Below, piece after piece: positions 23,952 to 32,607 of a stretch of DNA of 64,000 nucleotides. Source of the stretch: Ancylomarina salipaludis (GTDB lineage: Bacteria > Bacteroidota > Bacteroidia > Bacteroidales > Marinifilaceae). The notes beneath the pieces are model-generated. The model was not told the DNA's origin, did no database searches, and worked only from the letters and a program-made list of their open reading frames with translations. The stretch lies in NCBI RefSeq assembly GCF_004122035.1, contig NZ_SAXA01000002.1:1-64000 (forward strand), in the 5' to 3' direction. The translations under genes and the position numbers were made by a program. Every line of letters starts with the position of its first letter. Within the stretch, counting starts at the first letter, position 1.

Positions 23952-26441
23952 TTAGATGACTTCACTGGTTTCGAGTTTTTTAGATTCAGGTTTTTTTTTA
24001 GTAATTACAGTCTTTGATTCCGTTTTAATTCTCATACCATAGAATGAACGGTATACAAAGAATAAACCAATAGCCAAGAAAACAACGCCAATATAGGGTG
24101 CAAAGTTCGTTCCTCCGGTTTTGTCTGCATTCACAATAAGTTCAATTGCAATTTCAGCAGCTAATAAACCAAAAAGGGTTGAGAATTTAATGACCGGGTT
24201 TAGAGCTACCGAAGAGGTATCTTTATAAGGATCACCAACAGTATCACCAATGATTGTTGCATCGTGAAGCGGCGTGTTTTTTTCTTTTAAATCAACTTCT
24301 ACAACTTTTTTCGCATTGTCCCAGGCACCACCGGCATTGGCCATATACATGGCTTGGAACAAACCGAAAATTGCAATCGAAATCAGATACGAAACAAAGA
24401 AGTTGGGACTAAAGAATGCAAAAGCCAAAGTCAAACTCAGGATGACAGCGAAAATATTCCACATTCCTGTTTGGGCATATTGTGTGCAAATCTTCACTAC
24501 ATTTTTAGAATCTTCGATAGCAGCTTCCGATTTATCCAAATCGATATTCTTTTTAATATATTCTACGGCGCGATAAGCACCGGTTGTAACAGCCTGAATA
24601 GATGCACCCGAGAACCAGTAGATGACAGCACCACCGGTTATTAAACCTAGAATAACTGCAGGATCTGTAAGTTCAATTTGTAATAAAGATTCTCCATTTG
24701 TGAGGATGGTCTTTTTAAGTAAAAGGATGATTGCAAATATCATGGTGGTTGCACCAATAACAGCAGTTCCGATTAATACAGGTTTAGCCGTTGCTTTAAA
24801 GGTATTCCCGGCTGAGTCGTTTTCTTCAAGATTGTGTTTTCCTGTTTCAAAATTGGGTTCAAAACCAAATTCTTGATTGATTTCATTGTTGATATTAGGA
24901 ATCTTTTCGATTTGAGACAATTCGAAAACAGATTGTGCATTATCTGTAACCGGACCGTAACTGTCAACAGCAATGGTAACGGGGCCCATTCCAAGAAATC
25001 CGAAAGCAACTAAACCAAAGGCAAAAATACCAGGATATTCACCAAACAGGCTTAAATCCTGAACGATATAAAATGCCATCGCCATCAGAGCCATCATAAC
25101 CATTCCTTTCCAAAATGCACTGAAATTACCAGCGACCATGCCTGATAGTATAGTCAACGAGGCACCTCCCTGACGAGAAGCAGTCACAACTTCTTGCACG
25201 TGTCGTGATTTTGAGCTGGTAAAAGCTTTAGTGAACTCAGGAATAACGGCAGCCGCTAGTGTTCCACACGAAATGATACTGGAAAGTTTCCACCATAAAC
25301 CTTCGGGTAAATCATTGATTAAAACATAGCTTAAAGCATAAGTTACGATGATTGAAGTGATAGAAGTAATCCATACTAATGAAGTTAATGGAGCTTCAAA
25401 ATCAAAATGTTCCTCTTTTGCATACCGTATTTTTGCAATGGCTTGGTTGATTAGGTATGAGAATACAGATGTAAAAATCATCAAAACGCGCATGGCAAAA
25501 ATCCAAACGATTAGGGTGGATGCAAATTCGACATTAGGCAGTATACCCGTTTCGCCAAACATAAGGATGATAAACGTGATTAGAGCAACACCGGTTACAC
25601 CGTAAGTTTCAAAGCCATCAGCTGTAGGACCAACACTATCACCTGCATTATCACCTGTACAGTCAGCAATAACACCTGGGTTACGTGGATCATCTTCATC
25701 GATTTTGAAAACAATTTTCATTAAATCAGCTCCGATATCAGCAATTTTGGTAAAGATACCACCTGCAATTCTCAAAGCTGATGCGCCTAAGGATTCACCA
25801 ATTGCAAAACCAATAAAACAAGCTCCTGCACTTTCTCCGGGAATAAAAAGCAGGATGGCAATCATCATGATTAGTTCCACACAGATCAGAAGCAAACCAA
25901 CACTCATTCCTGCTTGTAAAGGAATGGACATAACATTGAAGGGTAATTTTCTAAGTGCTGCAAATGAGGTTCTGCTGTTTGCATAGGTGTTTATGCGAAT
26001 ACCAAACCAGGCTACTCCATATGACCCTAGAATACCGAGTACGGTCCAAAGTAAAATAAGTAGAGTTTTGGGAATTGACATGTGAGCCAAAGCAATAAAA
26101 TAGTAGCTAATGGCAACGCCAATAATGGCAAATAAGATAATCAGGAATTTACCTTGTTGTAATAAATAGGTTTTACAGGTTTCGTAGATAATGTTTGAAA
26201 CTTTTGCCATGGAGTGGTGAACAGGCATTTTCTTGATTCTATTGAATTGAACCAGTCCAAATAAAAGACCCAAGACGATAACAACAATACCGTAAAGAAG
26301 TAGATCCCATCCATTAATCCCTCCAAGTCCGTTGAAGACAGATTGCTTTAAACTTGGTACGACCAGATCGGCCTCGCTGGCAAAGCTGTTGATTGGTGCC
26401 AGCAGAAGGCCCAATACAGGTAGTAAAATTGCTTTTTTCAT
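23952..26441 (-). CDS. hppA: Membrane-bound ion-pumping pyrophosphatase, divergent type
   Basis: The enzyme couples pyrophosphate hydrolysis to pumping of protons or sodium ions. At 829 residues it is larger than the usual 670-770 and has about 16 membrane helices. Conserved are EDDPRNPGVIAD, GDNAGDS, the late GGAWDNAKK and GDTVGDPYKDTS. Other signature parts differ: the substrate motif starts DIGADL at residue 235 but reads MKIVF where VGKVE is usual, and the usual DNAGGIAEM is DNAQSVFEL. A lysine (K549, in GNTFKA) occupies the position linked to potassium independence. The start at 26441 precedes a hydrophobic signal-like helix. The ion pumped cannot be told. Confidence 0.88.
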   Translation of the reverse strand: MKKAILLPVLGLLLAPINSFASEADLVVPSLKQSVFNGLGGINGWDLLLYGIVVIVLGLLFGLVQFNRIKKMPVHHSMAKVSNIIYETCKTYLLQQGKFLIILFAIIGVAISYYFIALAHMSIPKTLLILLWTVLGILGSYGVAWFGIRINTYANSRTSFAALRKLPFNVMSIPLQAGMSVGLLLICVELIMMIAILLFIPGESAGACFIGFAIGESLGASALRIAGGIFTKIADIGADLMKIVFKIDEDDPRNPGVIADCTGDNAGDSVGPTADGFETYGVTGVALITFIILMFGETGILPNVEFASTLIVWIFAMRVLMIFTSVFSYLINQAIAKIRYAKEEHFDFEAPLTSLVWITSITSIIVTYALSYVLINDLPEGLWWKLSSIISCGTLAAAVIPEFTKAFTSSKSRHVQEVVTASRQGGASLTILSGMVAGNFSAFWKGMVMMALMAMAFYIVQDLSLFGEYPGIFAFGLVAFGFLGMGPVTIAVDSYGPVTDNAQSVFELSQIEKIPNINNEINQEFGFEPNFETGKHNLEENDSAGNTFKATAKPVLIGTAVIGATTMIFAIILLLKKTILTNGESLLQIELTDPAVILGLITGGAVIYWFSGASIQAVTTGAYRAVEYIKKNIDLDKSEAAIEDSKNVVKICTQYAQTGMWNIFAVILSLTLAFAFFSPNFFVSYLISIAIFGLFQAMYMANAGGAWDNAKKVVEVDLKEKNTPLHDATIIGDTVGDPYKDTSSVALNPVIKFSTLFGLLAAEIAIELIVNADKTGGTNFAPYIGVVFLAIGLFFVYRSFYGMRIKTESKTVITKKKPESKKLETSEVI

Positions 26442-26734
26442 AGGTTTTTCAGTTAGATTTTTTTTTGAGTAGCGACTTAAAATATGCAATATTACTATAG
26501 TCTACAAGATGTTTTTGTAAAAATTATGCCAATTAGAAAATTTTGTCGATTTGGATTGTATCTTGATTTTTATATCTTTAGTATGTGAAGATTAGTTTTT
26601 TAGCTAACTGATTTTTTTTTGATTCAGATCTGTGTAAAGATTTTTATTCCGGCTTTATAATCAAGTTTTGATGTTGAGGACTTCAGTTTACGAAATGCAG
26701 GGTTTATAAATTTATTTGTGGTTTGTTTTAAAGC

Positions 26735-27208
26735 CTAATTAGAAACTCGGATTTCTTTGGTTTCCGGATTGTATGTCACTTTGTATTTTATCAAATCATA
26801 GTTAGCCGGACCTTTGTGAACAGAGCCACCACTTAAGAAAATAAATTCACTTTTACACTCGGGGCATACTCCAAAGAGTTTATTATCTGCTTTTAGATTA
26901 ATGTGATCATCTATTTCAACATCGTGGGTACAGGTTGCATCCATGGCTATAAAACCGTCTCCTGTATTGACGATATAAATTCCATGATTCCGATATCCGA
27001 CTGAAGAATTAAAAGCTTGGTCAGGACCAAAATAGACTCCTGTTCCGATATCTTCTAATTCTTGATGATAAAACCTAAATGTACTAAAACTAATTCGGGT
27101 ATAAGGTACAATTTCATTTACGTCAGTGCCCTTGCTGCATGAAGAAAAAACTACTAATATCAGTAGGAATAGAAAAAAATAATGTAAATTTGATTGCCTT
27201 GATTTCAT
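26735..27208 (-). CDS. Rieske-like [2Fe-2S] lipoprotein with altered ligands
   Basis: The 157-residue protein has a lipoprotein signal with the lipid cysteine at residue 24 (FSSC). Its C-terminal half is built like a Rieske domain, with CTH at residues 93-95, then CPECKSEF at 115-122, and the typical late GGSVHKGPA loop. In standard Rieske proteins the second pair is Cys-X2-His; here it is Cys-X2-Cys, so the cluster would have three cysteines and one histidine. The protein may be an envelope electron carrier. It stands alone with a divergent partner 18 bases away. Related Bacteroidota lipoproteins that I recall also vary at these ligands. Confidence 0.65.
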   Translation of the reverse strand: MKSRQSNLHYFFLFLLILVVFSSCSKGTDVNEIVPYTRISFSTFRFYHQELEDIGTGVYFGPDQAFNSSVGYRNHGIYIVNTGDGFIAMDATCTHDVEIDDHINLKADNKLFGVCPECKSEFIFLSGGSVHKGPANYDLIKYKVTYNPETKEIRVSN

Positions 27209-27259
27209 AAATATTGGTCTTTTGGAATGGGCTTAAATTTAAGAATTAATAATTCAAGT

Positions 27260-27673
27260 ATGGACGATAATTGGGGAAATATACTCTATCTCATTTTGAT
27301 GGCCTTGTTTGTGATAGTGGGTGCGCTTAAAAAGAAGAACAAACCTATTGTTCATTCAGAGAGTAAGAGTTCAGAAAGAGCAGAAGGCGAAATATCTTCA
27401 GGGATAGATAGTATTTTTGAGAGCCTGCTTGGTGGTGAAGCTTTTGCCCCGCAGCAAGAATATCCTTATCCGGAAATATTTGAAGAAATTGCAGAAAAAG
27501 AGGATGAACCATCACCTAATTATAAAGCTCATATTGAATCTGTTGAGTATGATACACCTAAGGCAGTTGTGGTGGAGGAGATGATTCAGGAAGAAGATGA
27601 TGATGAAGGAGAGGAGTTTGATTGGAGGCAGGCTATAATTTATAAGGAAATTTTAGATCGAAAGTATATCTAA
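27260..27673 (+). CDS. Small acidic protein with N-terminal membrane helix
   Basis: The protein of 137 residues has a membrane helix near the start (about residues 6-22) followed by KKKNK, so the rest is cytoplasmic. The remainder is strongly acidic and low in complexity, ending in a more ordered FDWRQAIIYKEILDRKYI. That ending, an IIYxEILxRKY pattern, recurs in Bacteroidota proteins of unknown role and may be a short binding motif. The ATG at 27260 is preferred over 27227, since the latter adds eleven residues and leaves little room for a promoter next to the divergent gene. A terminator follows. Confidence 0.65.
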   Translation: MDDNWGNILYLILMALFVIVGALKKKNKPIVHSESKSSERAEGEISSGIDSIFESLLGGEAFAPQQEYPYPEIFEEIAEKEDEPSPNYKAHIESVEYDTPKAVVVEEMIQEEDDDEGEEFDWRQAIIYKEILDRKYI

Positions 27674-27719
27674 TAAAGTTTTTTAGTACTTTTATATCAG
27701 TGCCAATTCATTATATTAT

Positions 27720-27754
27720 AGGTGCATTTAGTTTAAATGTATATATTCGCACCT
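27720..27754 (+). other. Nested inverted repeat before a terminator
   Basis: AGGTGC (27720-27725) pairs with GCACCT (27749-27754), and inside it ATTTA pairs with TAAAT. It directly precedes the terminator hairpin at 27757. Confidence 0.35.
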
Positions 27755-27756
27755 GA

Positions 27757-27790
27757 AAGAGTTCCGCAGTGGTGGGATTCTTTTTGTTTT
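27757..27790 (+). terminator. Terminator upstream of greA
   Basis: AAGAGTTCC (27757-27765) pairs with GGGATTCTT (27774-27782), including two G-T wobbles, and a T-rich run follows. Confidence 0.6.
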
Positions 27791-27857
27791 TATATCAGGT
27801 AAGTAATAAATAGCTAAATTGGTATAGTAGAAAAATCAATTAAAACGATAGAAAAAT

Positions 27858-27863
27858 AGGAGG
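27858..27863 (+). promoter_or_regulatory. Perfect Shine-Dalgarno of greA
   Basis: AGGAGG lies 4 bases before the ATG at 27868. It fixes the start of greA and is unusually strong for this phylum. Confidence 0.75.
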
Positions 27864-27867
27864 ATTT

Positions 27868-28341
27868 ATGTCTAAATATTCATACATAACAGAAGAAGGG
27901 TTCAAAAAGTTAAAAGCTGAGTTAGAACACTTAGAGACTGTAGAGCGCCCAAGTATTTCACGACAAATTGGTGAAGCTATCGATAAGGGTGACTTGTCGG
28001 AGAATGCAGAGTACGATGCTGCAAAAGAGGCACAAGGTCTTTTGGAAGCCAAAATTGCTCAGTTGAAAGAAATTGTGATCAATAGTCGTATTATTGACGA
28101 GAGTAAAATTGATACTTCAAAGGTTCAAATGCTGAACAAAGTGACCATTAAGAATCAAAAGAATGGTGCTGTTATGACTTATACCTTGGTTTCAGAAACT
28201 GAGGCCGATTTTAAGAATGGCAAATTATCAATTAATACTCCAATTGCTAAAGGCTTGATTGGTAAAGTTGTTGGTGATGTGGTTGAGATTACTGTACCCA
28301 ATGGCGTGATACCATTCGAAATTATTGATATCTCCATGTAA
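27868..28341 (+). CDS. greA: Transcription elongation factor GreA
   Basis: GreA binds the secondary channel of RNA polymerase and stimulates cleavage of backtracked transcripts. The 157-residue protein has the N-terminal coiled-coil (about residues 1-75) with the acidic tip in DLSENAEYDAAKE, where the aspartate and glutamate act at the polymerase centre. The FKBP-like C-terminal domain carries the SPIGKGLIG-like segment (TPIAKGLIGKVVGD). Length and order are normal. The HIT protein gene follows 38 bases downstream, so the two are probably cotranscribed. Confidence 0.97.
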   Translation: MSKYSYITEEGFKKLKAELEHLETVERPSISRQIGEAIDKGDLSENAEYDAAKEAQGLLEAKIAQLKEIVINSRIIDESKIDTSKVQMLNKVTIKNQKNGAVMTYTLVSETEADFKNGKLSINTPIAKGLIGKVVGDVVEITVPNGVIPFEIIDISM

Positions 28342-28379
28342 TTGGGATTTTATTTCTGATTAATCTAAAATTAAGAGCT

Positions 28380-28775
28380 ATGTCAACAATTTTTACAAAG
28401 ATCGTAAATGGCGAAATTCCTTGCCATAAGATTGCAGAGGATGATCAGTACTTCGCATTCTTGGATATTAATCCATTGGCTATGGGACACACCCTTGTGA
28501 TTCCAAAAGCTGAGGTGAATTATATATTCGATTTGGAGGATGAGGTTTTAGCAGGATTGAATGTATTTGCCAAGCGTGTGGCGAAAGCTGTTGAGAAATC
28601 AGTTGCATGTAAACGAATCGGTGTTGCAGTGATTGGTCTCGAAGTTCCACATACTCATGTGCATTTAGTTCCCTTGAATGCAATAGGTGATCTGAATTTC
28701 TCAAACCCCAAATTAAGCCCTTCGCACGAAGAGCTTGCTGAGGTTGCTGATAAAATCCGAGCCAATTTTAAATAG
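28380..28775 (+). CDS. HIT-family nucleotide hydrolase
   Basis: HIT proteins hydrolyse nucleoside phosphoramidates and related compounds. The 131-residue protein starts with the typical TIFTKIVNGEIPCHKIAED and has the histidine triad PHTHVHLVPL at about residues 96-105, whose middle histidine is the nucleophile. It contains the conserved FLDINPLAMGHTLVIPK stretch. The physiological substrate is not known for most bacterial members. It lies after greA and before a terminator. Confidence 0.93.
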   Translation: MSTIFTKIVNGEIPCHKIAEDDQYFAFLDINPLAMGHTLVIPKAEVNYIFDLEDEVLAGLNVFAKRVAKAVEKSVACKRIGVAVIGLEVPHTHVHLVPLNAIGDLNFSNPKLSPSHEELAEVADKIRANFK

Positions 28776-28800
28776 TAAAATCGATTTGATTTAAGATATG

Positions 28801-28827
28801 TAGCCGCAGATTTGCGGCTATTTTTTT
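28801..28827 (+). terminator. Terminator of the greA-HIT unit
   Basis: TAGCCGCA and TGCGGCTA form a perfect 8-bp stem with a 4-base loop, followed by seven T. Confidence 0.9.
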
Positions 28828-28836
28828 GCGTCAGAT

Positions 28837-29388
28837 TCACTTAACTCTTTCGGGATTTTGCTTAATAAAATCTGTCCAGGAACTTGTTTTTTTAGCGCCT
28901 AAAAGAGGATTCGATTGAAAGAAATGACAGAGAGCAATCGCAATAGCGTCCGTTTCGTCTGAACGGGTTGGAAAGTTAGGTATATTAAAATAGCGTTCCA
29001 TAATGGTGGCCATTTGTTCTTTTGATGCTGTTCCTGTGCCAGTGACTGCCAGTTTTATTTTTCTTGGGGCATATTCCGAAATGGGGATATCACGCTGCAA
29101 TGCAGCTGCAATACAAACACCTTGAGCACGTCCAAGTTTTAGCATTGATTGAACATTCTTACCAAAAAATTGTGATTCAATGGCTAATTCGTCAGGTTGA
29201 TATTCGTCAATCACCTGAAGTGTCCGCTTGAAAATCCGTTGAAGTTTCAAATAGGGATCCCCAAGCTTCTTCAAATCTAAAACACCTGAAATTAAGATTA
29301 CAGGTTTCTTCCCAACAACTTTGAGTAAAGCGTATCCCATGCAGTTTGTGCCAGGGTCAATTCCCATAATGATTCTGTCGTTGCTCAA
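28837..29388 (-). CDS. ruvC: Holliday junction resolvase RuvC
   Basis: RuvC cuts Holliday junctions in pairs during recombination. The 183-residue protein has the four catalytic acids in their normal settings: the aspartate in GIDPGTNCMGYA, the glutamate in AIESQFFGKNVQS, and the two aspartates in RSDETDAIAIALCH. Its start overlaps the end of the upstream transporter gene by 4 bases (ATGA type), which implies coupled translation. ruvA and ruvB are not in the window. Confidence 0.96.
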   Translation of the reverse strand: MSNDRIIMGIDPGTNCMGYALLKVVGKKPVILISGVLDLKKLGDPYLKLQRIFKRTLQVIDEYQPDELAIESQFFGKNVQSMLKLGRAQGVCIAAALQRDIPISEYAPRKIKLAVTGTGTASKEQMATIMERYFNIPNFPTRSDETDAIAIALCHFFQSNPLLGAKKTSSWTDFIKQNPERVK

Positions 29389-30275
29389 ATTTTTTGATTT
29401 TTAGTGGTGATTTTTTGAAGAAGGATGCCCGTAACAATAATTGAAAGACCTATCCAAGTGCTAAGATATATAGTTTCTCCGATAAAAAGGTGAATCAGGA
29501 AAAGGGAAATAAAAGGACTTAGGAAAACCAAATTTCCAATTTTATCGGTGCTTGTTGTTAGCTTCATCGCTCTTAACCAAAAAATATAGGCTATGCCACA
29601 CTCAATCAAACCGATATAAATGGCAGCTCCCAAACTTTTAAATTCGGGTAAGTTTAACTCACTTAAAATTAATAGAGTGGTAAGGCTGTAAATTGCACCA
29701 AAAGTAAAATTTAGGAAAAGCTTTTGAAGATCTTGCCGATTATCTTTTGTGTTGAAAATCCAAAATAAAGCCCAAATGATTGAACTGCCTAATGCCAAAA
29801 AGACGCCCAATAAATTAGGTGTTGCAATAGTTGTAATCGACCCTTTATTTGCAATAATGATGACTCCGATAAAACTGAGAATAATACAAGCTATACTTTT
29901 AAATCTGATTTTTTGTTTCAGCAGGGGGATGGATAATAACACTAGTGTGATTGGCCAGATATAGTTTAAACTAAGTGCTAATTGAGCTGACAGAAGTGAA
30001 TAAGCTTTTAGTAATATCAGGTAGTATAAAAATGGGTTGAGAAAGCCCAAAAGTGCCGATCGAAAGATATCTGACTTGGGCGTTCTCAAAATCATTTTAA
30101 TTTCTCCTTTTACTGAGAGGAGTAAGGCAAAAAAGATCATCGCAACAGTCGATGAAATAGCCAAAAGATGAATGTAATTCATCCCCATAAGGGCAATTTT
30201 AAAAGCTGTGGCAACGGTAGACCAGGATAAAATTGCCGAAAGAGCGAAAATATAGGCTTGTGTTTGCTTCTTCAA
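29385..30275 (-). CDS. EamA/DMT-family transporter
   Basis: The 296-residue protein consists of ten hydrophobic helices in two EamA halves. The end of the first half shows the typical TLVLLSIPLLKQKIRFKSIACIILSFIGVIIIANKG. It is a second member of the superfamily in this window, clearly different from the one at 9539-10453. The substrate is unknown. The gene overlaps ruvC by 4 bases, so the two share a message although no functional link is apparent. Confidence 0.85.
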   Translation of the reverse strand: MKKQTQAYIFALSAILSWSTVATAFKIALMGMNYIHLLAISSTVAMIFFALLLSVKGEIKMILRTPKSDIFRSALLGFLNPFLYYLILLKAYSLLSAQLALSLNYIWPITLVLLSIPLLKQKIRFKSIACIILSFIGVIIIANKGSITTIATPNLLGVFLALGSSIIWALFWIFNTKDNRQDLQKLFLNFTFGAIYSLTTLLILSELNLPEFKSLGAAIYIGLIECGIAYIFWLRAMKLTTSTDKIGNLVFLSPFISLFLIHLFIGETIYLSTWIGLSIIVTGILLQKITTKNQKI

Positions 30276-30319
30276 AATTTAAGTTTTGAATTTAGATATG
30301 CGCTTTTTCTTACGATAGA

Positions 30320-30634
30320 CTAATGACTTTCACCATGTTCAAACATGGTTGATGAAAAAGTCATGATGTTTGTTTGATATTTTGCCACAAATATTGATTT
30401 GCATCTGGGTTCAAAATCGTTACGATACTTATCGAGTTGGACTTTATTCTTGAAAAAAAGTTGCAACGAATATGTTTGGCTACCATCTTCTTGTTGCACC
30501 ATCACTTTACAAAAATAATCCTGAGAAAAAGTTCCTGTTTCTTTAATCAATGGAATGAATTTATCCTTCATCCATTTGCAAAATTCGTTTTCAATCGTGC
30601 TATGTAGTATATAGCTGGTGTTGTAAATAATCAT
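30320..30634 (-). CDS. DUF4286 family protein
   Basis: The 104-residue protein begins MIIYNTSYILHSTIENEFCKWMK and has a ferredoxin-like pattern of strand, helix, strand, ending in an unstructured histidine-containing tail. This is what I know as DUF4286, a small family widespread in Bacteroidota and without assigned function. The fold suggests a dimeric alpha-beta barrel, as in small monooxygenases, but no active-site residue can be named. It lies between a TPR protein gene and a transporter gene on the same strand, with short gaps. Confidence 0.75.
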   Translation of the reverse strand: MIIYNTSYILHSTIENEFCKWMKDKFIPLIKETGTFSQDYFCKVMVQQEDGSQTYSLQLFFKNKVQLDKYRNDFEPRCKSIFVAKYQTNIMTFSSTMFEHGESH

Positions 30635-30673
30635 TATAATTTGATTTTATATAATCTGAAATAAGTTGATGGT

Positions 30674-32491
30674 TTATTTTGAATTCGACTCTCTTATGCT
30701 GGTGTATCGTTCACGAGCCTCAACTGAATAGATACTTTCGGGGTAATCTACAATTATTTTTTTATAATTATCGCCACACTCTTTTATTCTGTTCTGTAAG
30801 TTAAAGAGTTCTGCTTGCTTATAGAGTGCTTTTGCTGCAAGATTCTCGTAGGGATGATTTTTAATTATATTTTCAAGTTCATCAATTGCCTCATTGTAGG
30901 ATTGTTGCGAATTGTATATTTCATATAATTTATAATGTACTTCGTCACTTAAGCTGTGTCCCGGAAAAGTCTTGAAGAAATTCTGAAATTTAATTTTAGC
31001 TGAATCTGTTTCTGATTGGAAAATCAGGAAATCAGCTTCAGCAAAATACTTCATTGCTGAATAAGTTGAATCGAGACTGGTATTATCACTGATGAGTTGA
31101 GATAAATCTAATGCATCATTGGCAATAAGTTTTGAGGTGCTTCCTTTTAAAACATCCAGTTGTGCCTTTGCCCAATCGAACTCTCCTAAATAATAGGACA
31201 CTTTGGCTTTTCTAAGTTTGGCCTCGTAGCCAATAGGGTTGTTTTTGTTGGTTTGTTCAATTTGTGAATAAAGAAGTATTGCATCCCATTTTTTATTGGC
31301 AAGTAAGTTGATATCAGCCAATTCAAGTTTTATTTCGGCCTTGTCATTTTGTTGAATATTTCGGTTTTTTAATGCCGTTTCCAGCATTTTTAGAGCTTTT
31401 TCAATTTCCTTTAGTTTAAATGCACTCAGGTTTGCAAATCGAATCAGGCTAAAAACGGATTGATTGATATTTGGCAGATCTTTGAAGTAATTTTCATATT
31501 TATTCGATAGAGCGTGCCAGTCATCAGTTTTAGGATCAGATTCGTTTTCAAGTTTTAAATGGATACTCTCTAATTCTCCAACGAGTCCTGCATTGTAATA
31601 TTTTGATTCTTTCCCAATTTCGATGATTTGTTTATAAGCGTTTTGTGCGGTCAGATAATCTCCATTATTACTAGCAGCCTTGGCAAGGAACATCAGTTTT
31701 TCGCCACCATTATTTTGGATGAGATCAATAGATTGAGCAAGAGCAAATGCAGGTATAAATTCTTTTTTTTGAATGTAATACCACAGTAAAAGTTCTTTGT
31801 AAACAAGATTGTTATTCGTATTCTGAACCTGATTGATCAGTTTAGATTTTAGCAGAAGGTCTAAGTCAGAATTAATATCTTGTGAGAGTGCTGACTGTAA
31901 TTGACTTTGGATTTGCTGAAGTTTCTCAGGATGTATGGATAAGGCCATCATGTATTCGTCAATCATGAGTTTAAAATTGCGTTGATATAGTAGAATATTT
32001 GCAATTTCAAAATGAAACAAATTTTTCTGTTTTAAAACTAGTCGCCCTTTTTGGTATGTTTTGATTGCAAGTTCGTGTTCTCCTTTGCCTCTTAAAGCAT
32101 TTGCAACCGTAATAAATTCCCTTTTGTTAGGAATGATATTGTCAATGGTTTTATTGAACTGTTTGTTGGCTTTTTCAAGTGCACCAGATGTCTTGTAAAT
32201 ATATCCCAACTCAACTTGATAAACTCTATCGTCAGGGTATGTTCGAATTTCCTTTTTGGCTGCTTTTTCTGCTTTAGAATATGCTTCAAGTTTAAGTAAA
32301 CAGCTTATATAGTAAGAAAAATATGATTTCGATTTAGTGGTTTGATAGAGGTCATTAAAAATTTCAGAAGCCGCTTCGTATTCTTTATCGCGGAAATATC
32401 GATAGGCCAATTGGCTGTTCGTTTCCTGTGCTAATCCTAAAGAAGGAATCAGCATGCCTAGAACGATGAAAATAAAGAAAAGCTTTTTCAA
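30674..32491 (-). CDS. Exported tetratricopeptide-repeat protein
   Basis: The 605-residue protein has a signal peptide (cleavage probably after LAQ at about residue 22) and is built almost throughout of TPR-like helix pairs. Clear repeats are seen near the start (AYRYFRDKEYEAASEIFNDLY) and at the end (YNEAIDELENIIKNHPYENLAAKALYKQAELF). The final third resembles the YbgF/BamD type of TPR. It is probably a periplasmic or outer-membrane scaffold. No enzymatic motif is seen. It lies downstream of serS, but the terminator at 32543-32570 separates the two. Confidence 0.8.
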   Translation of the reverse strand: MKKLFFIFIVLGMLIPSLGLAQETNSQLAYRYFRDKEYEAASEIFNDLYQTTKSKSYFSYYISCLLKLEAYSKAEKAAKKEIRTYPDDRVYQVELGYIYKTSGALEKANKQFNKTIDNIIPNKREFITVANALRGKGEHELAIKTYQKGRLVLKQKNLFHFEIANILLYQRNFKLMIDEYMMALSIHPEKLQQIQSQLQSALSQDINSDLDLLLKSKLINQVQNTNNNLVYKELLLWYYIQKKEFIPAFALAQSIDLIQNNGGEKLMFLAKAASNNGDYLTAQNAYKQIIEIGKESKYYNAGLVGELESIHLKLENESDPKTDDWHALSNKYENYFKDLPNINQSVFSLIRFANLSAFKLKEIEKALKMLETALKNRNIQQNDKAEIKLELADINLLANKKWDAILLYSQIEQTNKNNPIGYEAKLRKAKVSYYLGEFDWAKAQLDVLKGSTSKLIANDALDLSQLISDNTSLDSTYSAMKYFAEADFLIFQSETDSAKIKFQNFFKTFPGHSLSDEVHYKLYEIYNSQQSYNEAIDELENIIKNHPYENLAAKALYKQAELFNLQNRIKECGDNYKKIIVDYPESIYSVEARERYTSIRESNSK

Positions 32492-32542
32492 ACGATTAAT
32501 TTAAAAGTGAGATATATTAATCAATACTTATTCAAAAATATA

Positions 32543-32570
32543 AAAACCCGAGAGAAATCCCTCGGGTTTT
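32543..32570 (-). terminator. Terminator of serS
   Basis: AAAACCCGAG pairs perfectly with CTCGGGTTTT. T-rich sequence follows on the minus strand. Confidence 0.85.
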
Positions 32571-32607
32571 GAATAGCTATGTCAAATTCAATTGTTTGAA
32601 TTGTGAT

